A stretch of 19,802 nt of DNA, taken from assembly GCA_001468855.1 (NCBI GenBank), contig LDIV01000003.1, positions 76,371-96,172 of the forward strand. The letters are read 5' to 3'. Position 1 is the first letter of the stretch. Each line of letters opens with the position of its first letter. Both the position numbers and the translations under genes were made by a program. The stretch is from a candidate division TM6 bacterium UASB124. Lineage in GTDB: Bacteria; Dependentiae; Babeliae; Babeliales; RVW-14. Positions 6,320 through 16,403 of this stretch are shown piece by piece. Under the pieces are notes generated by a model. It ran no database searches, was not told the DNA's origin, and saw nothing but the letters and a program-made list of their open reading frames with translations.

Positions 6320-7474
6320 TCAGTTTGGATATCTATGCGCTGCGGCTGTGGTTAATACCTGGGTATACTGCTCGACCATGTATTTACTGTTGAAGTTGGT
6401 ATCCACTAATCTGTTATTTGCCTGGCGCATACGTTCTCTATCTCTTGGGGTTGTATACAGGCGATCAAGCGATTCCATTAATGCTTGCGGATTGTTGGGT
6501 GGAGTTAATAGACCATTGACTTCGTGGGCAATGACATCGTGTTGTAATGAATTATGGGTTGTAACGATAGGAAGTCCAAAGCTTAATGCTTCAAGAAGCG
6601 CGAGCGATAATCCTTCACTTTGCGATGAAAGGGCGAAACAATCAAAAAGAGGGTAAAAACGATAGGCATCGTTTCGTGCCCCGGTAAATATTACGTTATC
6701 AGTTATGCCAAGGTCTGCTGATAGTTTTTTTAACATCGTATACTCAGATCCATCGCCAATTAAAAATAAGGCAACATGGCAATTGCCGGGATGTTTATGC
6801 TTGAGCAATGCTAAAGATTGTATAAGCAATTTATATGACTTAATGGGTTCGAATCTGCCAACTGATCCGATAACGAATGCATCTTTTGGAATGCCGAATT
6901 CTTTGCGTGTTAATGGTTTTTTCAATGCTTGAGCCCTCAGATGATCGGCATCGATTCCATTATTGATGACCACAAGAGATTCTAATGCGGCATTTCTCTT
7001 AAGTGGATTGGAAATGCTACTAATGACATCGTTGCAGAAACTTGCCTTAACTGATTCGGATACAGCAATGGTTCGGTATGGTATGTGTGCTGTTAAGCGG
7101 TTAAGGTAAGTTCTTAATGCTCCCTCGTGACCGCAATTACCATGGAGATCGCAAACAACCGGAATATTGCATGATTTGCCCAGTAAACGTCCGACAATAT
7201 TTGCAACCCATAAGGAGCTGTGTAGTACATCGGGCTGAATAGTTTGAACCAATTTTTTTAGTCGAATATATGCATATGGATCATAGCGATGAATAAGTCC
7301 GGTAATGTGGTAAGTGGGTATGTTAAGGGATTGGATAATTTTTTTGCAGGGGCCGTCATGAAAGTAGGCAACATGATGCTGCCATCCATGTTGTTTCATG
7401 CCTTGTAATAAATTACATAATGCATGTTCGGCCCCACCAATTTTTAGGCTTGAAATGATATGGAGTATTTTCAT
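6320..7474 (-). CDS. Glycosyltransferase family 4 (GT-B fold)
   Basis: A 384-residue protein with the GT-B architecture of family 4 retaining glycosyltransferases. The N-terminal Rossmann domain opens with MKILHIISSLKIGGAEHAL (the GGAE motif binds the acceptor side). The C-terminal nucleotide-sugar domain contains VIGSVGRFEPIKSYKLLIQS, LFLIGDG, VIFTGAR and FALSSQSEGLSLALLEALSFGLPIV. The last holds the E-x7-E motif that contacts the donor sugar. No membrane segment is obvious, so it is likely a cytoplasmic or peripheral enzyme building a surface polysaccharide or glycolipid; donor and acceptor cannot be read from sequence. Its ATG directly follows the rpoD stop without a gap, so it is co-transcribed with rpoD, an unusual partner for that gene. 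Confidence 0.87.
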   Translation of the reverse strand: MKILHIISSLKIGGAEHALCNLLQGMKQHGWQHHVAYFHDGPCKKIIQSLNIPTYHITGLIHRYDPYAYIRLKKLVQTIQPDVLHSSLWVANIVGRLLGKSCNIPVVCDLHGNCGHEGALRTYLNRLTAHIPYRTIAVSESVKASFCNDVISSISNPLKRNAALESLVVINNGIDADHLRAQALKKPLTRKEFGIPKDAFVIGSVGRFEPIKSYKLLIQSLALLKHKHPGNCHVALFLIGDGSEYTMLKKLSADLGITDNVIFTGARNDAYRFYPLFDCFALSSQSEGLSLALLEALSFGLPIVTTHNSLQHDVIAHEVNGLLTPPNNPQALMESLDRLYTTPRDRERMRQANNRLVDTNFNSKYMVEQYTQVLTTAAAHRYPN

Positions 7475-9871
7475 TTACTCAAGAGAAGAGTCTATTGGCG
7501 GATTTTGTGAACCGTCGGTTTCTTTTTCGATGAAAGATGTCAATTTTTTGCTGCGTGATGGATGACGAAGTTTACGCAATGCTTTGACCTCAATCTGACG
7601 AATACGTTCACGAGTAACTGAGAAATCTTTACCAACCTCTTCAAGTGTATGTTCAGAAGCAACGTCGATACCAAAACGCATCTTAAGGACTTTTTCTTCT
7701 CGAGGAGTTAAGGTTTTTAAGACCTCGCGAACTTTTTCTTTAAGATCTTCGTTAATAACAGCATCTACTGGTGAGTACTCATTTTCATCTTCAATGAAAT
7801 CTTTGAGGTAGGTATCATCACTATCGCCAACAGGCGTTTCAAGCGAAACAGGTTCTTTTGAAATCTTGATAATATTTTTGATTTTCTTTTCATCTAAATT
7901 GAGATCTTTTGCCAGTTCTGAGTAAGAAGGTTCACGTCCCTTTTCTTGGACATAGGTACGAGTGATTTTATTAATTTTACTTAATGTTTCAACCATATGA
8001 ACCGGCACACGGATGGTACGCGATTGGTCTGCAATAGCACGTGTAATTGCCTGACGAATCCACCATGTTGCATAGGTTGAAAATTTAAATCCACGTTCAA
8101 ATTCAAATTTTTCAACAGCCTTCAAAAGACCAATGTTTCCTTCTTGAATCAGATCAAGGAAATGAAGTCCGCGGTTGATATATTTTTTTGCAATATTGAC
8201 GACAAGTCGCAAGTTTGCACGGGCAAGATCGTCCTTAGCTGATTTATCTTTTGCCTGAGCAACAACGAACTTTTTGTAAAGCTTGGTAATCTTTTCTTTA
8301 GGTAGTCCAGCTTCAGCTTCAACCTTTTTAATAATTTTGTAACCACTGCGAACAGTTGTATCGAGCAGCGCTACTTGTTCAAGATCTTCTTGTGTTGGTT
8401 TTTTAATGCTTTGATAAAATTTTAACTTAACTTCTGCAGCCTTACTTTCGCTTTCTTTTTCTTGGATTTTTAACAAAAATTTTTCGATTTTTTTGCCAAA
8501 TTTTCTGATTTGTTTATTAGAAAGTTTGATTGCTCGAATACCAAGAACGATTTGATTTCGGTTTTCTTCAACAGCCGCAAACATTTCTTTCTTTTTTGCT
8601 TCTGAATCTAACTGACTGCGATATGAACGATAAATTTTATCTTCATTGGCAACAAGCTCCTTGATGTGGTTGATTGCCTTTAAAAGCTTCTGCTTTTCTT
8701 CTTCAAATTTTGGAGAATTATCTTCATCAAAATCAGAGAATTGAATGAGATCTTTTAAGAATAATGGATCTTTGGCTATGCGTTCTTCAAAGCTCATCAA
8801 ATCTTTGGCAACGAATGGAAATTGAGATATTGATTCAATAGCTTCTCGTTTTCCATCAGCAATTTTATCGGCAATAATTTTTTCAGTTTCTTTATTAAGC
8901 AATGGAATTTTACCGATTTCTTTTAAGTACAATTTCACCGGATCGTTGAGCTGACTTGGTTCTAGGAGGCCCTTAAGACGTTCAAGATCTTTTTCAAAAT
9001 ATTCTTCATCAGCTAATTCGCTAGTAAGTTCTGCACTTTCAAGGGTTGTTTCTATATCCGGAGAAATAGCTTCAATTTTGGGTTGTGTGATTTCGCCTTC
9101 CATCAACCCTTCAAATCCTTTAGTACTTGCTTCAAGTTCGTCTTGAGAAATAAGATCGATGTTTTCACGCTCAAAAATACGAATCAAATCATTTGCATCA
9201 TCTTCACCTAGTTTATGACGTTGATTGAAGCTCAACACTTCTTCGTACGTTAAAACACCTTCATTGCGACCTTTTTCAATAAGTGCAGCAACTTGTTTTT
9301 CAATACTTTTAAGATTTTGAGTAATTCCTTCAGCTTCAGGTAAATGAGCCAAATCACCAATTTCTTCTATGTTTTCAACAATTTCTGTTGTTGCCTTATC
9401 ATCTTCTTCGACTTCCTTAGTAGAGACTTTTGATTGTGTTGGAATGGCAACAGTCTTCTTTTTTTCAACAGGTACTTGTGCATTTATAGGAGTTGTTGTT
9501 TTTGCAGGTTTTACTGTTGCTTGAGTGGCTGTAGTCGCTTTTGTAGCGACAGGCTTTTTGGCAATGACGGTTACTTTGGGTAGGGTCGTTAATTTTGTTT
9601 TTTTTATAGGAGATGCTGCCTGCTTGCTTACGATGCGTGTATGTGCTTTGACCTGTTTAGATTTCGTCGGGCTTATAACTTTTTTTACAGCCGCTTTGAT
9701 CGAAGATACGGCTTTAACAATACCCTTTGTAAAAGAACTTTTTGTTTTCTGCTTTGGTTGTATAGCTTTTACTGTCTTATTGACAGCTTGATTGTTTTTT
9801 ATTGTTTTAGAAAGAACGTGTCCGGATTTTTTGGTTGTTGATCGTACAACGACTTTTTTATTGTTTTTCAT
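7475..9871 (-). CDS. rpoD: Primary RNA polymerase sigma factor (sigma-70) with long basic N-terminal extension
   Basis: The housekeeping sigma factor, 798 residues, longer than E. coli RpoD (613). Residues 1-150 are a Lys/Ala/Thr/Val-rich, low-complexity basic tail resembling histone H1-like tails. Residues 151-180 are acidic. Region 1.1 spans about 187-245 and region 1.2 about 307-340 ([16 protein letters not shown]). A long charged non-conserved region follows (345-540). Region 2 starts at 546 ([18 protein letters not shown]) and includes the -10 melting segment [20 protein letters not shown]. Region 3 is at about 635-700, and region 4 ends with the -35-binding helix-turn-helix [26 protein letters not shown] lies 4 bases before the ATG, inside the end of dnaG, with which it overlaps by 14 bases. 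The core regions are intact, so it should be fully functional. Confidence 0.95.
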   Translation of the reverse strand: MKNNKKVVVRSTTKKSGHVLSKTIKNNQAVNKTVKAIQPKQKTKSSFTKGIVKAVSSIKAAVKKVISPTKSKQVKAHTRIVSKQAASPIKKTKLTTLPKVTVIAKKPVATKATTATQATVKPAKTTTPINAQVPVEKKKTVAIPTQSKVSTKEVEEDDKATTEIVENIEEIGDLAHLPEAEGITQNLKSIEKQVAALIEKGRNEGVLTYEEVLSFNQRHKLGEDDANDLIRIFERENIDLISQDELEASTKGFEGLMEGEITQPKIEAISPDIETTLESAELTSELADEEYFEKDLERLKGLLEPSQLNDPVKLYLKEIGKIPLLNKETEKIIADKIADGKREAIESISQFPFVAKDLMSFEERIAKDPLFLKDLIQFSDFDEDNSPKFEEEKQKLLKAINHIKELVANEDKIYRSYRSQLDSEAKKKEMFAAVEENRNQIVLGIRAIKLSNKQIRKFGKKIEKFLLKIQEKESESKAAEVKLKFYQSIKKPTQEDLEQVALLDTTVRSGYKIIKKVEAEAGLPKEKITKLYKKFVVAQAKDKSAKDDLARANLRLVVNIAKKYINRGLHFLDLIQEGNIGLLKAVEKFEFERGFKFSTYATWWIRQAITRAIADQSRTIRVPVHMVETLSKINKITRTYVQEKGREPSYSELAKDLNLDEKKIKNIIKISKEPVSLETPVGDSDDTYLKDFIEDENEYSPVDAVINEDLKEKVREVLKTLTPREEKVLKMRFGIDVASEHTLEEVGKDFSVTRERIRQIEVKALRKLRHPSRSKKLTSFIEKETDGSQNPPIDSSLE

Positions 9872-11681
9872 TGTGCCCCCTATTTAATACAATTTCTTGT
9901 TTAAGATGTGCAAATCGATTCAACACGTCCTGCACTTTTTGGTTATTACCTTCTCGTTTTGCCATCATGATCTCTTCTTTAATATTTTTAACAATTTGTT
10001 GCCAGTGGTACTTATAAAATCGAGCTAAAAGATGTGTAAAAACGTCTTGGCAACTTTTTCCGTCATATTGCATACTGACGCGTATTGCCCATTGTTTTTC
10101 TCGCTCGTTAAGTGTGTCTAAGAATGCCTGCTGTGGATTTTGGCTATCAGGTACTTGATCAATAAATGTGTCAAGTTTGTTAAACACGCCTTGAACCATC
10201 GTTGATAGGTAAGGGGTTATGTCTTTTGGTAGCCTAACATCCATCGATGTCCCTAAACTGTTAAGTATAGCAGAAAAAATTTTTTCTTCTAGTAACAAGG
10301 CCTCTGTTTTTTCACTAAAACACTGTGTATTTTCACGAGAATTCTTCAGTTCTTCTTGGGGCGGTGCTGAGTTGTTATGCTTAACTTTTGCCAAAGAGTG
10401 ATGCATAAGCTCTTTGAGCGTTTCAAAGGGTAGCTGGATAACATGGGCTGCCTGGTGCAATAAAAGGTCCTGTTTAAAATGGTCTGAAAGCCGGCCAATA
10501 ATGGTGGTTATTTTTTCAGCAATAGCCTGTTTTTGGGCCATGGGCTTAGTTGTAAAGTGTGCCCCGGTGGAGTTAATAAAAAATGTGATAATGTCGGTTG
10601 CATTGGCAATGAAGGTTTCTAGAGAGCCGCCTTGGCTCAAAAAAGATGCAGGATCTTGTCCAGGTGGCAATTTGATAACCTTGAGTTCTAGATTGACTTC
10701 CCAGCATAATTCAGTGAGTCGTAACATAGCTTTTTGTCCTGCTTGATCTCCGTCATAGAGAACAAAAAGCGTGTGTATGAGTCTGGATAACATTTTGAGG
10801 TGCTCAATAGTACATGCGGTACCAAGTGTTGCTACGGTGTTGGTATAGCCGTATTGGACCATCATAATGCAATCCATGTATCCTTCGACGAGAAATCCAG
10901 TGCCACGTTCTTGTAATGATTTTTTTGCTAAATCGAATCCAAAAAGAAGTTTTCCCTTTTCAAATCCGTCAGATTCTTTGCTGTTGTAATATTTAGGCCG
11001 TTGATCATTTGGCTGAAATATTCTTCCGCCAAATCCACAAAATTTTCCTGTTGAGTTGGTAATGGGAAAAATAATTCGTTCCTCAAAAGGGGAATACAAT
11101 ACTGCTCGGCCCTCCATGATAATACCATGTTCTGTTAAATCCTTAAGTAAAAAACCTGCATTATTCATGGCCTTTATGAAGGTATTGAGTGCTGTTGCAC
11201 CACCAGGGAAATAGCCGATTTTAAAGAGTTTTGCTGATTGACCGGTGATACTTCGTTGGCTTAGATATGTTTGGGCTACTTTTTGTTTGGAAAGTGTTTG
11301 ATACATCCAATCGCTGATAGCTTTGCACATTGAAAAATAATGTTCTTTTTCTTCTTGCTTGCCGAGAGTAAGAGATGCTCCTTGGTAACTTTGTAAGATT
11401 TCTTGAGGAACTGTTATATTGTAGCGCTCGATAAGATGTTGTGTGGCTTCCAGCTGGGTCATGTTTTCTACTTTAGCCATAAAGCTGATAACATCGCCCG
11501 ATGCATGGCAGCCGAAACAATAGAAGATACCTTTTTCCGGGCTGACGGTAAAAGAAGCATCTTTTTCTGCATGGAATGGGCAAGGGCCTTTCCAATAATT
11601 GCCGGCCACTTTGAGGGGGACGAATTCATTAACAACATCCAATATTGGAAGCTGTTCTTTTATAAAAGCAAATAGTGACAT
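9858..11681 (-). CDS. dnaG: DNA primase
   Basis: Makes RNA primers for lagging-strand synthesis at the fork. The N-terminal CHC2 zinc finger is intact (Cys34, His37, Cys55, Cys58: [10 protein letters not shown] to [11 protein letters not shown]). The catalytic core carries [38 protein letters not shown] and the TOPRIM motifs [10 protein letters not shown] and [12 protein letters not shown], whose acidic residues bind metal. The C-terminal 150 residues are more divergent but start with [16 protein letters not shown], typical of the DnaB-binding domain. Its 607 residues are a normal length. It overlaps rpoD by 14 bases and follows lgt by 8 bases. Only a weak, distant Shine-Dalgarno (AAGAAG) is present, so translation may depend on lgt. 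The rpsU gene, often upstream in this operon, is replaced by lgt. Confidence 0.95.
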   Translation of the reverse strand: MSLFAFIKEQLPILDVVNEFVPLKVAGNYWKGPCPFHAEKDASFTVSPEKGIFYCFGCHASGDVISFMAKVENMTQLEATQHLIERYNITVPQEILQSYQGASLTLGKQEEKEHYFSMCKAISDWMYQTLSKQKVAQTYLSQRSITGQSAKLFKIGYFPGGATALNTFIKAMNNAGFLLKDLTEHGIIMEGRAVLYSPFEERIIFPITNSTGKFCGFGGRIFQPNDQRPKYYNSKESDGFEKGKLLFGFDLAKKSLQERGTGFLVEGYMDCIMMVQYGYTNTVATLGTACTIEHLKMLSRLIHTLFVLYDGDQAGQKAMLRLTELCWEVNLELKVIKLPPGQDPASFLSQGGSLETFIANATDIITFFINSTGAHFTTKPMAQKQAIAEKITTIIGRLSDHFKQDLLLHQAAHVIQLPFETLKELMHHSLAKVKHNNSAPPQEELKNSRENTQCFSEKTEALLLEEKIFSAILNSLGTSMDVRLPKDITPYLSTMVQGVFNKLDTFIDQVPDSQNPQQAFLDTLNEREKQWAIRVSMQYDGKSCQDVFTHLLARFYKYHWQQIVKNIKEEIMMAKREGNNQKVQDVLNRFAHLKQEIVLNRGHNEKQ

Positions 11682-11689
11682 TGTAATGT

Positions 11690-12475
11690 TTACTTCTTAT
11701 AACGGATCCACACAAATCCAATAAGTGCCAGTGCAAATCCTACAATTGAAAAACTTTGTACTTGTGAAATTGTAAGTGCACCATCAAACCATGAAGCGAT
11801 GATAGGTTGGCGGTCTCCGCGCCAAAAGTCAATAGAAAAACGAGCAACGTTTTCAAGAATAAGAAACAAACACAGAAGAGAGCCCGGTTTGGGGAAAAGC
11901 TTCTGAGCGTTTTTATACAGAATGCAGAAAATGATGAGCGATGCGATGCCTGTATAGATTTGTGTTGGATGCAATGGGGTATCAAGTGGTGCGTGACCAA
12001 CCGGATTAGTAAAGGTAATTGCGCACCAGAGCGTTGATGCCGGTGCTCCATAACAACAACCGGCGCACAGACATCCGAGTCTGCCGATTGCTTGCATAAT
12101 AGGAGCATAGAGCGCTGCAAGATCAAAAAATTGCAATACGGGAACTTTATGCCAGCGTAGGTACAATGGAACTATGACAAGAACACCAATAATAGAACCA
12201 AGAACGACAAAGCCTGGATTCCATGGATATATAATTTCTAACCAATTGTTATAAAATTCAGCAAAATTGGAAAAAACATATAATAATCTTCCGCCAATAA
12301 TGCCGCTCATAAGGCCGATGAAGAGTGTATTAAGATAAACCTCTTTGCTAATAAGCTTTTTGCGAAGTGGATGTCTGAGTGTAAGCCATAAGAATACAAG
12401 AAACCCAATGGCAATCATTACACCATACATTTGAATCCATAAGGGCCCATAGATGTGAAGTAATCGGGGAAACAT
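11690..12475 (-). CDS. lgt: Phosphatidylglycerol-prolipoprotein diacylglyceryl transferase
   Basis: Transfers diacylglycerol from phosphatidylglycerol to the lipobox cysteine of prolipoproteins, the first step of lipoprotein maturation in the inner membrane. Its 261 residues form about seven hydrophobic helices. Diagnostic blocks: PLWIQMYGVMIAIGF near the N-terminus, GGRLLYVFSNF, the Lgt signature as GRLGCLCAGCCYG, LHPTQIYTG, and FWRGDRQP near the end. The cysteine-rich form of the signature differs from GRxGNFxNGE of E. coli but occurs in other Lgt proteins. AGAGG lies 6 bases before the ATG. It is the first gene of the lgt-dnaG-rpoD-glycosyltransferase run and faces the M48 gene across a 126-base divergent gap. 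Confidence 0.93.
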   Translation of the reverse strand: MFPRLLHIYGPLWIQMYGVMIAIGFLVFLWLTLRHPLRKKLISKEVYLNTLFIGLMSGIIGGRLLYVFSNFAEFYNNWLEIIYPWNPGFVVLGSIIGVLVIVPLYLRWHKVPVLQFFDLAALYAPIMQAIGRLGCLCAGCCYGAPASTLWCAITFTNPVGHAPLDTPLHPTQIYTGIASLIIFCILYKNAQKLFPKPGSLLCLFLILENVARFSIDFWRGDRQPIIASWFDGALTISQVQSFSIVGFALALIGFVWIRYKK

Positions 12476-12550
12476 AAATAACCTCTGCTTAAATTTTTAA
12501 AATAACGTTGATACAATAGCATGTTCTAATCATTCAAAAAATCTATTTTT

Positions 12551-12580
12551 TTGAGAAAAACATGATAATATGCCCATAAT
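12551..12580 (+). promoter_or_regulatory. Probable sigma-70 promoter of the M48 gene
   Basis: TTGAGA (12551-12556) and CATAAT (12575-12580) with an 18-base spacer, ending 21 bases before the ATG at 12602. Each hexamer is close to the consensus (TTGACA, TATAAT). It lies in the divergent gap between lgt and the M48 gene. No convincing counterpart for lgt was picked out. Confidence 0.5.
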
Positions 12581-12601
12581 TAATTACGAGAAGAGATACT
12601 T

Positions 12602-13684
12602 ATGAATATCAAAAAAACGATTGCAAGTGTACTGTTAACTTACTTTTTTGTACTAGGCATTTGTTGCCCTCAAAATCAATCAATTGCCGATGAATTGAAG
12701 AGTCTTGTTGAATCAGATGCCGATATAAAACAACGATTGGAAATTAAAGATACATATATTGCCCATTTGCTTGATATGATTGATAGATCAAAGATGATTG
12801 CTCAATCATCAACATCAACACTGCGACAACTATTAGACCACATTTTTTATAATTTTTTTCCTGGTGCCGGGGTTGATGCGATGTGCAAGGGTTTAATTTA
12901 TTTGTCACCACAAAAAGCTCCTAAGTTACATGCAATGCTTAATACGCTTGCAACGTCATATGGGCTTAAGACGCCGCCAGTTTTTCTTGCAGGTGATAAA
13001 AAAATGTTTAATGCTGCTGCAAGTTCTTTATGGCCGAGTACTGCAATGGTTATTCTTGGAAGAGAATTGGTTGATGCAATGTCCGATGACGAGCTTAAAA
13101 GTGTTTTAGCACATGAACTTGCGCATGTTAAAAATATGGATGTTACAAAGCATTTGCTTGCCAGTATTATTATGATTTTTATTATTTATAAGGTTGTTAC
13201 ATATTGTGTTGAAAAATTTGCACTCAAAACAAATCGGGTTGTTACATCCGTACGTACGACAACGACAGGCTATGTTTCTAAAAATTTGATTATCTGGCTT
13301 ACAAGTATTGTTGGAATATGCGTGATGTATAACATTTTAACATCGTTAACGCGTACGATGGAAAAACAGGCTGACTTAGATGCCATAAAGGTAACGCAAG
13401 ATCCGGATGCATTTGTTAGTGCTATGCAGCAAATTAAAAAATATGTAGAGACAGAGCTTGAGAAATTCAGAAAAGAAAATGCTTTCTTGAATAAAAATAT
13501 TGATGAATTTGCGGTAATATCACCGCTGCTGGCCCGTTTAATTCGCTATTCTGCTGAAAATTATGCCAAGGATAAAGAGGAGGCGGCAAAAAGAATCATC
13601 GAAGATAATTCTGGTGATCATCCCGCTCTCAATACACGTATAGCATATGGCCAAGAGGTCAAACAACACATGCAGGAATTATAA
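12602..13684 (+). CDS. M48-family zinc metalloprotease, membrane/periplasmic (HtpX/BepA-like)
   Basis: A 360-residue protein with an N-terminal signal sequence (KKTIASVLLTYFFVLGICC, possible cleavage after SIA) and a gluzincin core. The HExxH motif is at residues 171-175 (LAHELAHVKNMD). The third zinc ligand is Glu254 in RTMEKQADLDAI, the ExxxD/A pattern of M48. Two hydrophobic segments (about 182-203 and 227-250) lie between the motif and Glu254, as in HtpX, and probably span the membrane. Upstream, PPVFLAGDKKMFNAAASS and MVILGRELVDAMSDDELKSV match the family. Such enzymes degrade misfolded membrane or envelope proteins. The signal peptide is unlike HtpX, so the active site may face the periplasm. 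AGAAGAGA precedes the ATG. The 3' end overlaps the convergent murG by 6 bases, with no terminator between them. Confidence 0.88.
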   Translation: MNIKKTIASVLLTYFFVLGICCPQNQSIADELKSLVESDADIKQRLEIKDTYIAHLLDMIDRSKMIAQSSTSTLRQLLDHIFYNFFPGAGVDAMCKGLIYLSPQKAPKLHAMLNTLATSYGLKTPPVFLAGDKKMFNAAASSLWPSTAMVILGRELVDAMSDDELKSVLAHELAHVKNMDVTKHLLASIIMIFIIYKVVTYCVEKFALKTNRVVTSVRTTTTGYVSKNLIIWLTSIVGICVMYNILTSLTRTMEKQADLDAIKVTQDPDAFVSAMQQIKKYVETELEKFRKENAFLNKNIDEFAVISPLLARLIRYSAENYAKDKEEAAKRIIEDNSGDHPALNTRIAYGQEVKQHMQEL

Positions 13685-14752
13685 AAGAGTACGCATTGTT
13701 TCTGAAAATATCTGTGCATTCTTTGTAATCAAGTTTTGATCCAAAACCGTAAAAAGTTGTGGATATTGTTCGGCAATCGCATGAGCATTTTGTATTTGAT
13801 GCTGTGTTGTTGGCGCAATAAGTGGTATGACGATACATTTCTTTCCAAAAAATGCTATTTCAAAAATGGTGCCTGCTCCCGCTCGACAGATAATCAGATC
13901 TGCTAAGACATAATATTCATTAATACGTTCATCAAAGCTAAAAACGAAGGCGGGAATTTTTTGTGTTTCATACCAATCAATCCATTCGTTTTCTTGAAAA
14001 GCGCCTGTTTGATGAAGAATTTGTATTTTTTGGCTGTATTCAGGATTTTTTTCAATAAAATCTTTAATTAACGAGTTAAGAAGTCCGGATCCTTTAGATC
14101 CACCGAGTACAAAAATAGTCTTGCGGTGAGTGTCAAAAATATGGTGATAGTTTTGCTGTTGTAGTTGTTCATTAATACGAGTAATAACTTTATTGGTATT
14201 AATTGCACGATCTTTTTCAGTAAATCGTAATGGATATGTAACCAATTGACATTTATATGAAAAATCTTTTTTTAACCACATACAACGAGGTTTTGTTTGT
14301 GGAAAGGTTATAAAAATGATGTTTGCAAAAGGCAGTAATGCCTTTACCGCTTTACCCGGAACAACGTCAAGATTGTATGCTTCAACGCGCTTCCTGCAGC
14401 AACGTACAGCAATACAGGTTGGTATCGACATTAATCCACCCGTACTGATGATTTTTTCTGGTTGGTATTGCACGGTGTACCACAGGCTTTTAAAAAAGAT
14501 TACCGTGAATTGTATGATGATAATGGGAATAAGCCACCAACGTCGTAAAGAAAATTGCGTCATATGAAAATGTTTGACATCGGTCAGATATGGACGGCTT
14601 TTAATAATTTTTTGTTCAAGTTCGCTTGTTCCTGTAAAAAATATAATTTCGCTATCAGGATTTTGTTGTTTCCATTGTTGAGCTAATTGAAGAGCGGGCA
14701 GTATATGTCCGCCGGATCCTGCTGCTACAACAAATAATGTTTTTTTACTCAT
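13679..14752 (-). CDS. murG: UDP-GlcNAc:lipid I N-acetylglucosaminyltransferase
   Basis: Adds GlcNAc to lipid I to give lipid II at the cytoplasmic face of the inner membrane, the last intracellular step of peptidoglycan synthesis. The 357-residue protein has the N-terminal glycine loop AAGSGGHILPALQLA (residues 10-24), a membrane-association stretch rich in aromatics and basic residues (RRWWLIPIIIIQFTVIFF), STGGLMSIPTCIA and YNLDVVPGKAVK. The donor-binding half has FVLGGSKGSGLLN and LADLIICRAGAGTIFEIAFFGKKCIVIPL, followed by TQHQIQNA. AAGSGG replaces the usual GGTGG. It overlaps the upstream TPR gene by 8 bases. Its presence, with the amidase, argues that the cell makes peptidoglycan, although no other mur genes are in view. 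Confidence 0.92.
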   Translation of the reverse strand: MSKKTLFVVAAGSGGHILPALQLAQQWKQQNPDSEIIFFTGTSELEQKIIKSRPYLTDVKHFHMTQFSLRRWWLIPIIIIQFTVIFFKSLWYTVQYQPEKIISTGGLMSIPTCIAVRCCRKRVEAYNLDVVPGKAVKALLPFANIIFITFPQTKPRCMWLKKDFSYKCQLVTYPLRFTEKDRAINTNKVITRINEQLQQQNYHHIFDTHRKTIFVLGGSKGSGLLNSLIKDFIEKNPEYSQKIQILHQTGAFQENEWIDWYETQKIPAFVFSFDERINEYYVLADLIICRAGAGTIFEIAFFGKKCIVIPLIAPTTQHQIQNAHAIAEQYPQLFTVLDQNLITKNAQIFSETMRTLL

Positions 14753-16403
14753 GAGCTTTGCCTTCTTGTGCTAATGTAAGATCATTTTGAATAATTGTAT
14801 CATTAGGTGCCAGTTCAAGAGCCTGCTTGAAGGCTTCTATTGCCTGATTACGTTTGCCGAGTTTAAGTAAAACATAGCCCTTGGTATGGAGGTAATAATA
14901 ACAATGAGGAGCGGAGTTTAAAGCTTTGTCGATGAGATTAAGGGCTTGCGGCAAATTTTTGTCAGTCTGTGCATAGTGATAAGCCAGTAAGTTATAGGCT
15001 GATGGATAGACCGGCTTATAGGTCAACGCTTCTTGCAGTGTTTTTTCTAACTTTGCTGTCTGTTTGTTAACAAAATAGATATATCCCATATGAAAAAGAG
15101 TTTTCGATTTTAATTCAGGATCTTCGGTTATATCTACAACTTTTTGATAATACTGCAGGGCAAGCTTATTATTGTTTGCTTCAACTGCAAGATCGGCAAT
15201 AGCTGCAAGAATATTGATATGCGGATGTGTTTTCTCTACCGCTTGTAATGTTTTTATGAGTGATGTTGTTCGGATGCCGGTGTTACGTAAAAGCAAAAGT
15301 GTGTGAATAACAGAGATGTTGTTACAATCAGTTAAAATCCAGTCTTTCATAAACGATAAAAGTTCATCGATTTTTTTGCTATTAAGTAAGATCTCAACTT
15401 TGAGAAGTCGAGCTTTGTTAAATGTTGGTGCAAGTTGAATAGTCTTTTCAATGTTGACCAGAGCTTTTTTGGTATTTCCTGCCTTGAGTTCAATAAGTGC
15501 TAAATCAAAGAAGTAATCAGGTGTGTTTGAGCGCATTTGTTTGAGAAATTCGAGCGCTTCGCCAAATCGTTGTTCTGTAAACAAGAGCTGTACAAGCTGC
15601 TTTTCAACCATGACATCGCGGCCGACCAGATTAAGGAATTTTTTGTAGCCGCCTATGGCTTCATTAATTTTACCCATTTGTTCCAGCAAAACAGCTTTAA
15701 AGAGCCATCCGCGGTCAAAGCGTGGGAATATTTTTAAACTTTTCTCAATTTCAGCCAGTGCAAGTGGTAATTTGTTTTGCTGAATAAATATTTTTGATTT
15801 TAAGAAATGGAATAAAAATGCTCGCTGTTTCAACGCCGGATTTTTAAGGCTTTTATCAATAAGATTAGTGGCTTTTTCCATGTGGTTGTTTTTAATAAGA
15901 GCAATAGTAGTAAAGTAGGCAACCTGTTCATTATTCGGATGCTTTTCAATCAGACTTAAAAACATTTTTTCAGCTTTTTCATCTTGATCAGCGCTTAAAT
16001 ATGATTGTGCTACTATGAGCTGTAAAAGAATGTTATCAGCAAAAGCCTTCTTAAATGCCGCTTCTTTTGATTCGTACAGCTTGATAACGGTGTTAAATTG
16101 CTCTACGTCAAATAACAGATGTAGAAATCCATTATAAGCGTGTGTTGATGGGTTGTATTTTAGAAGCCGTCGGTACGATTCAAGTGCTTGCATGATTTTG
16201 CCGCTTGAATGTTGATAAGCGGCTGTTAAATATAAAAAATAATGATCTTTGGTTTCTATATCATCATTGATGAATTCAATTTCTTGCTGATTGTCGGGTG
16301 CTTTGGGCTGTTTAATGAGATGGGTTTTTGTATAACCAACCTGTATGAATATTCCCATAGCCAAAAAAAGAATAAGACCTTGTAAGAAAAATTTATTTTC
16401 CAT
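14745..16403 (-). CDS. Membrane-anchored tetratricopeptide-repeat protein
   Basis: The frame is open to 16715, but the upper part overlaps dciA. ATG 16403 has AGGAG 5 bases ahead and gives 552 residues beginning MENKFFLQGLILFLAMGIFIQ, a signal anchor. The rest is nearly all TPR-type helix pairs. Clear repeats include HYFLYLTAAYQHSSGKIMQA, PLALAEIEKSLKIFPRFDRG, INEAIGGYKKFLNLV, and three well-formed C-terminal ones (YPSAYNLLAYHYAQ, LPQALNLIDKALNSAPHCYY, RNQAIEAFKQALELAPND). The protein most likely scaffolds a complex on the outer face of the inner membrane or in the periplasm. It lies between dciA (11-base overlap) and murG (8-base overlap), so an envelope or division role is plausible. The specific partner is unknown. 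Confidence 0.85.
   Translation of the reverse strand: MENKFFLQGLILFLAMGIFIQVGYTKTHLIKQPKAPDNQQEIEFINDDIETKDHYFLYLTAAYQHSSGKIMQALESYRRLLKYNPSTHAYNGFLHLLFDVEQFNTVIKLYESKEAAFKKAFADNILLQLIVAQSYLSADQDEKAEKMFLSLIEKHPNNEQVAYFTTIALIKNNHMEKATNLIDKSLKNPALKQRAFLFHFLKSKIFIQQNKLPLALAEIEKSLKIFPRFDRGWLFKAVLLEQMGKINEAIGGYKKFLNLVGRDVMVEKQLVQLLFTEQRFGEALEFLKQMRSNTPDYFFDLALIELKAGNTKKALVNIEKTIQLAPTFNKARLLKVEILLNSKKIDELLSFMKDWILTDCNNISVIHTLLLLRNTGIRTTSLIKTLQAVEKTHPHINILAAIADLAVEANNNKLALQYYQKVVDITEDPELKSKTLFHMGYIYFVNKQTAKLEKTLQEALTYKPVYPSAYNLLAYHYAQTDKNLPQALNLIDKALNSAPHCYYYLHTKGYVLLKLGKRNQAIEAFKQALELAPNDTIIQNDLTLAQEGKAHE

Noticed and set aside
6243..6656. Plus-strand open frame of 137 codons
   Set aside because: It lies mostly antisense to the glycosyltransferase gene, shows no domain and has no ribosome site; it is a shadow frame.
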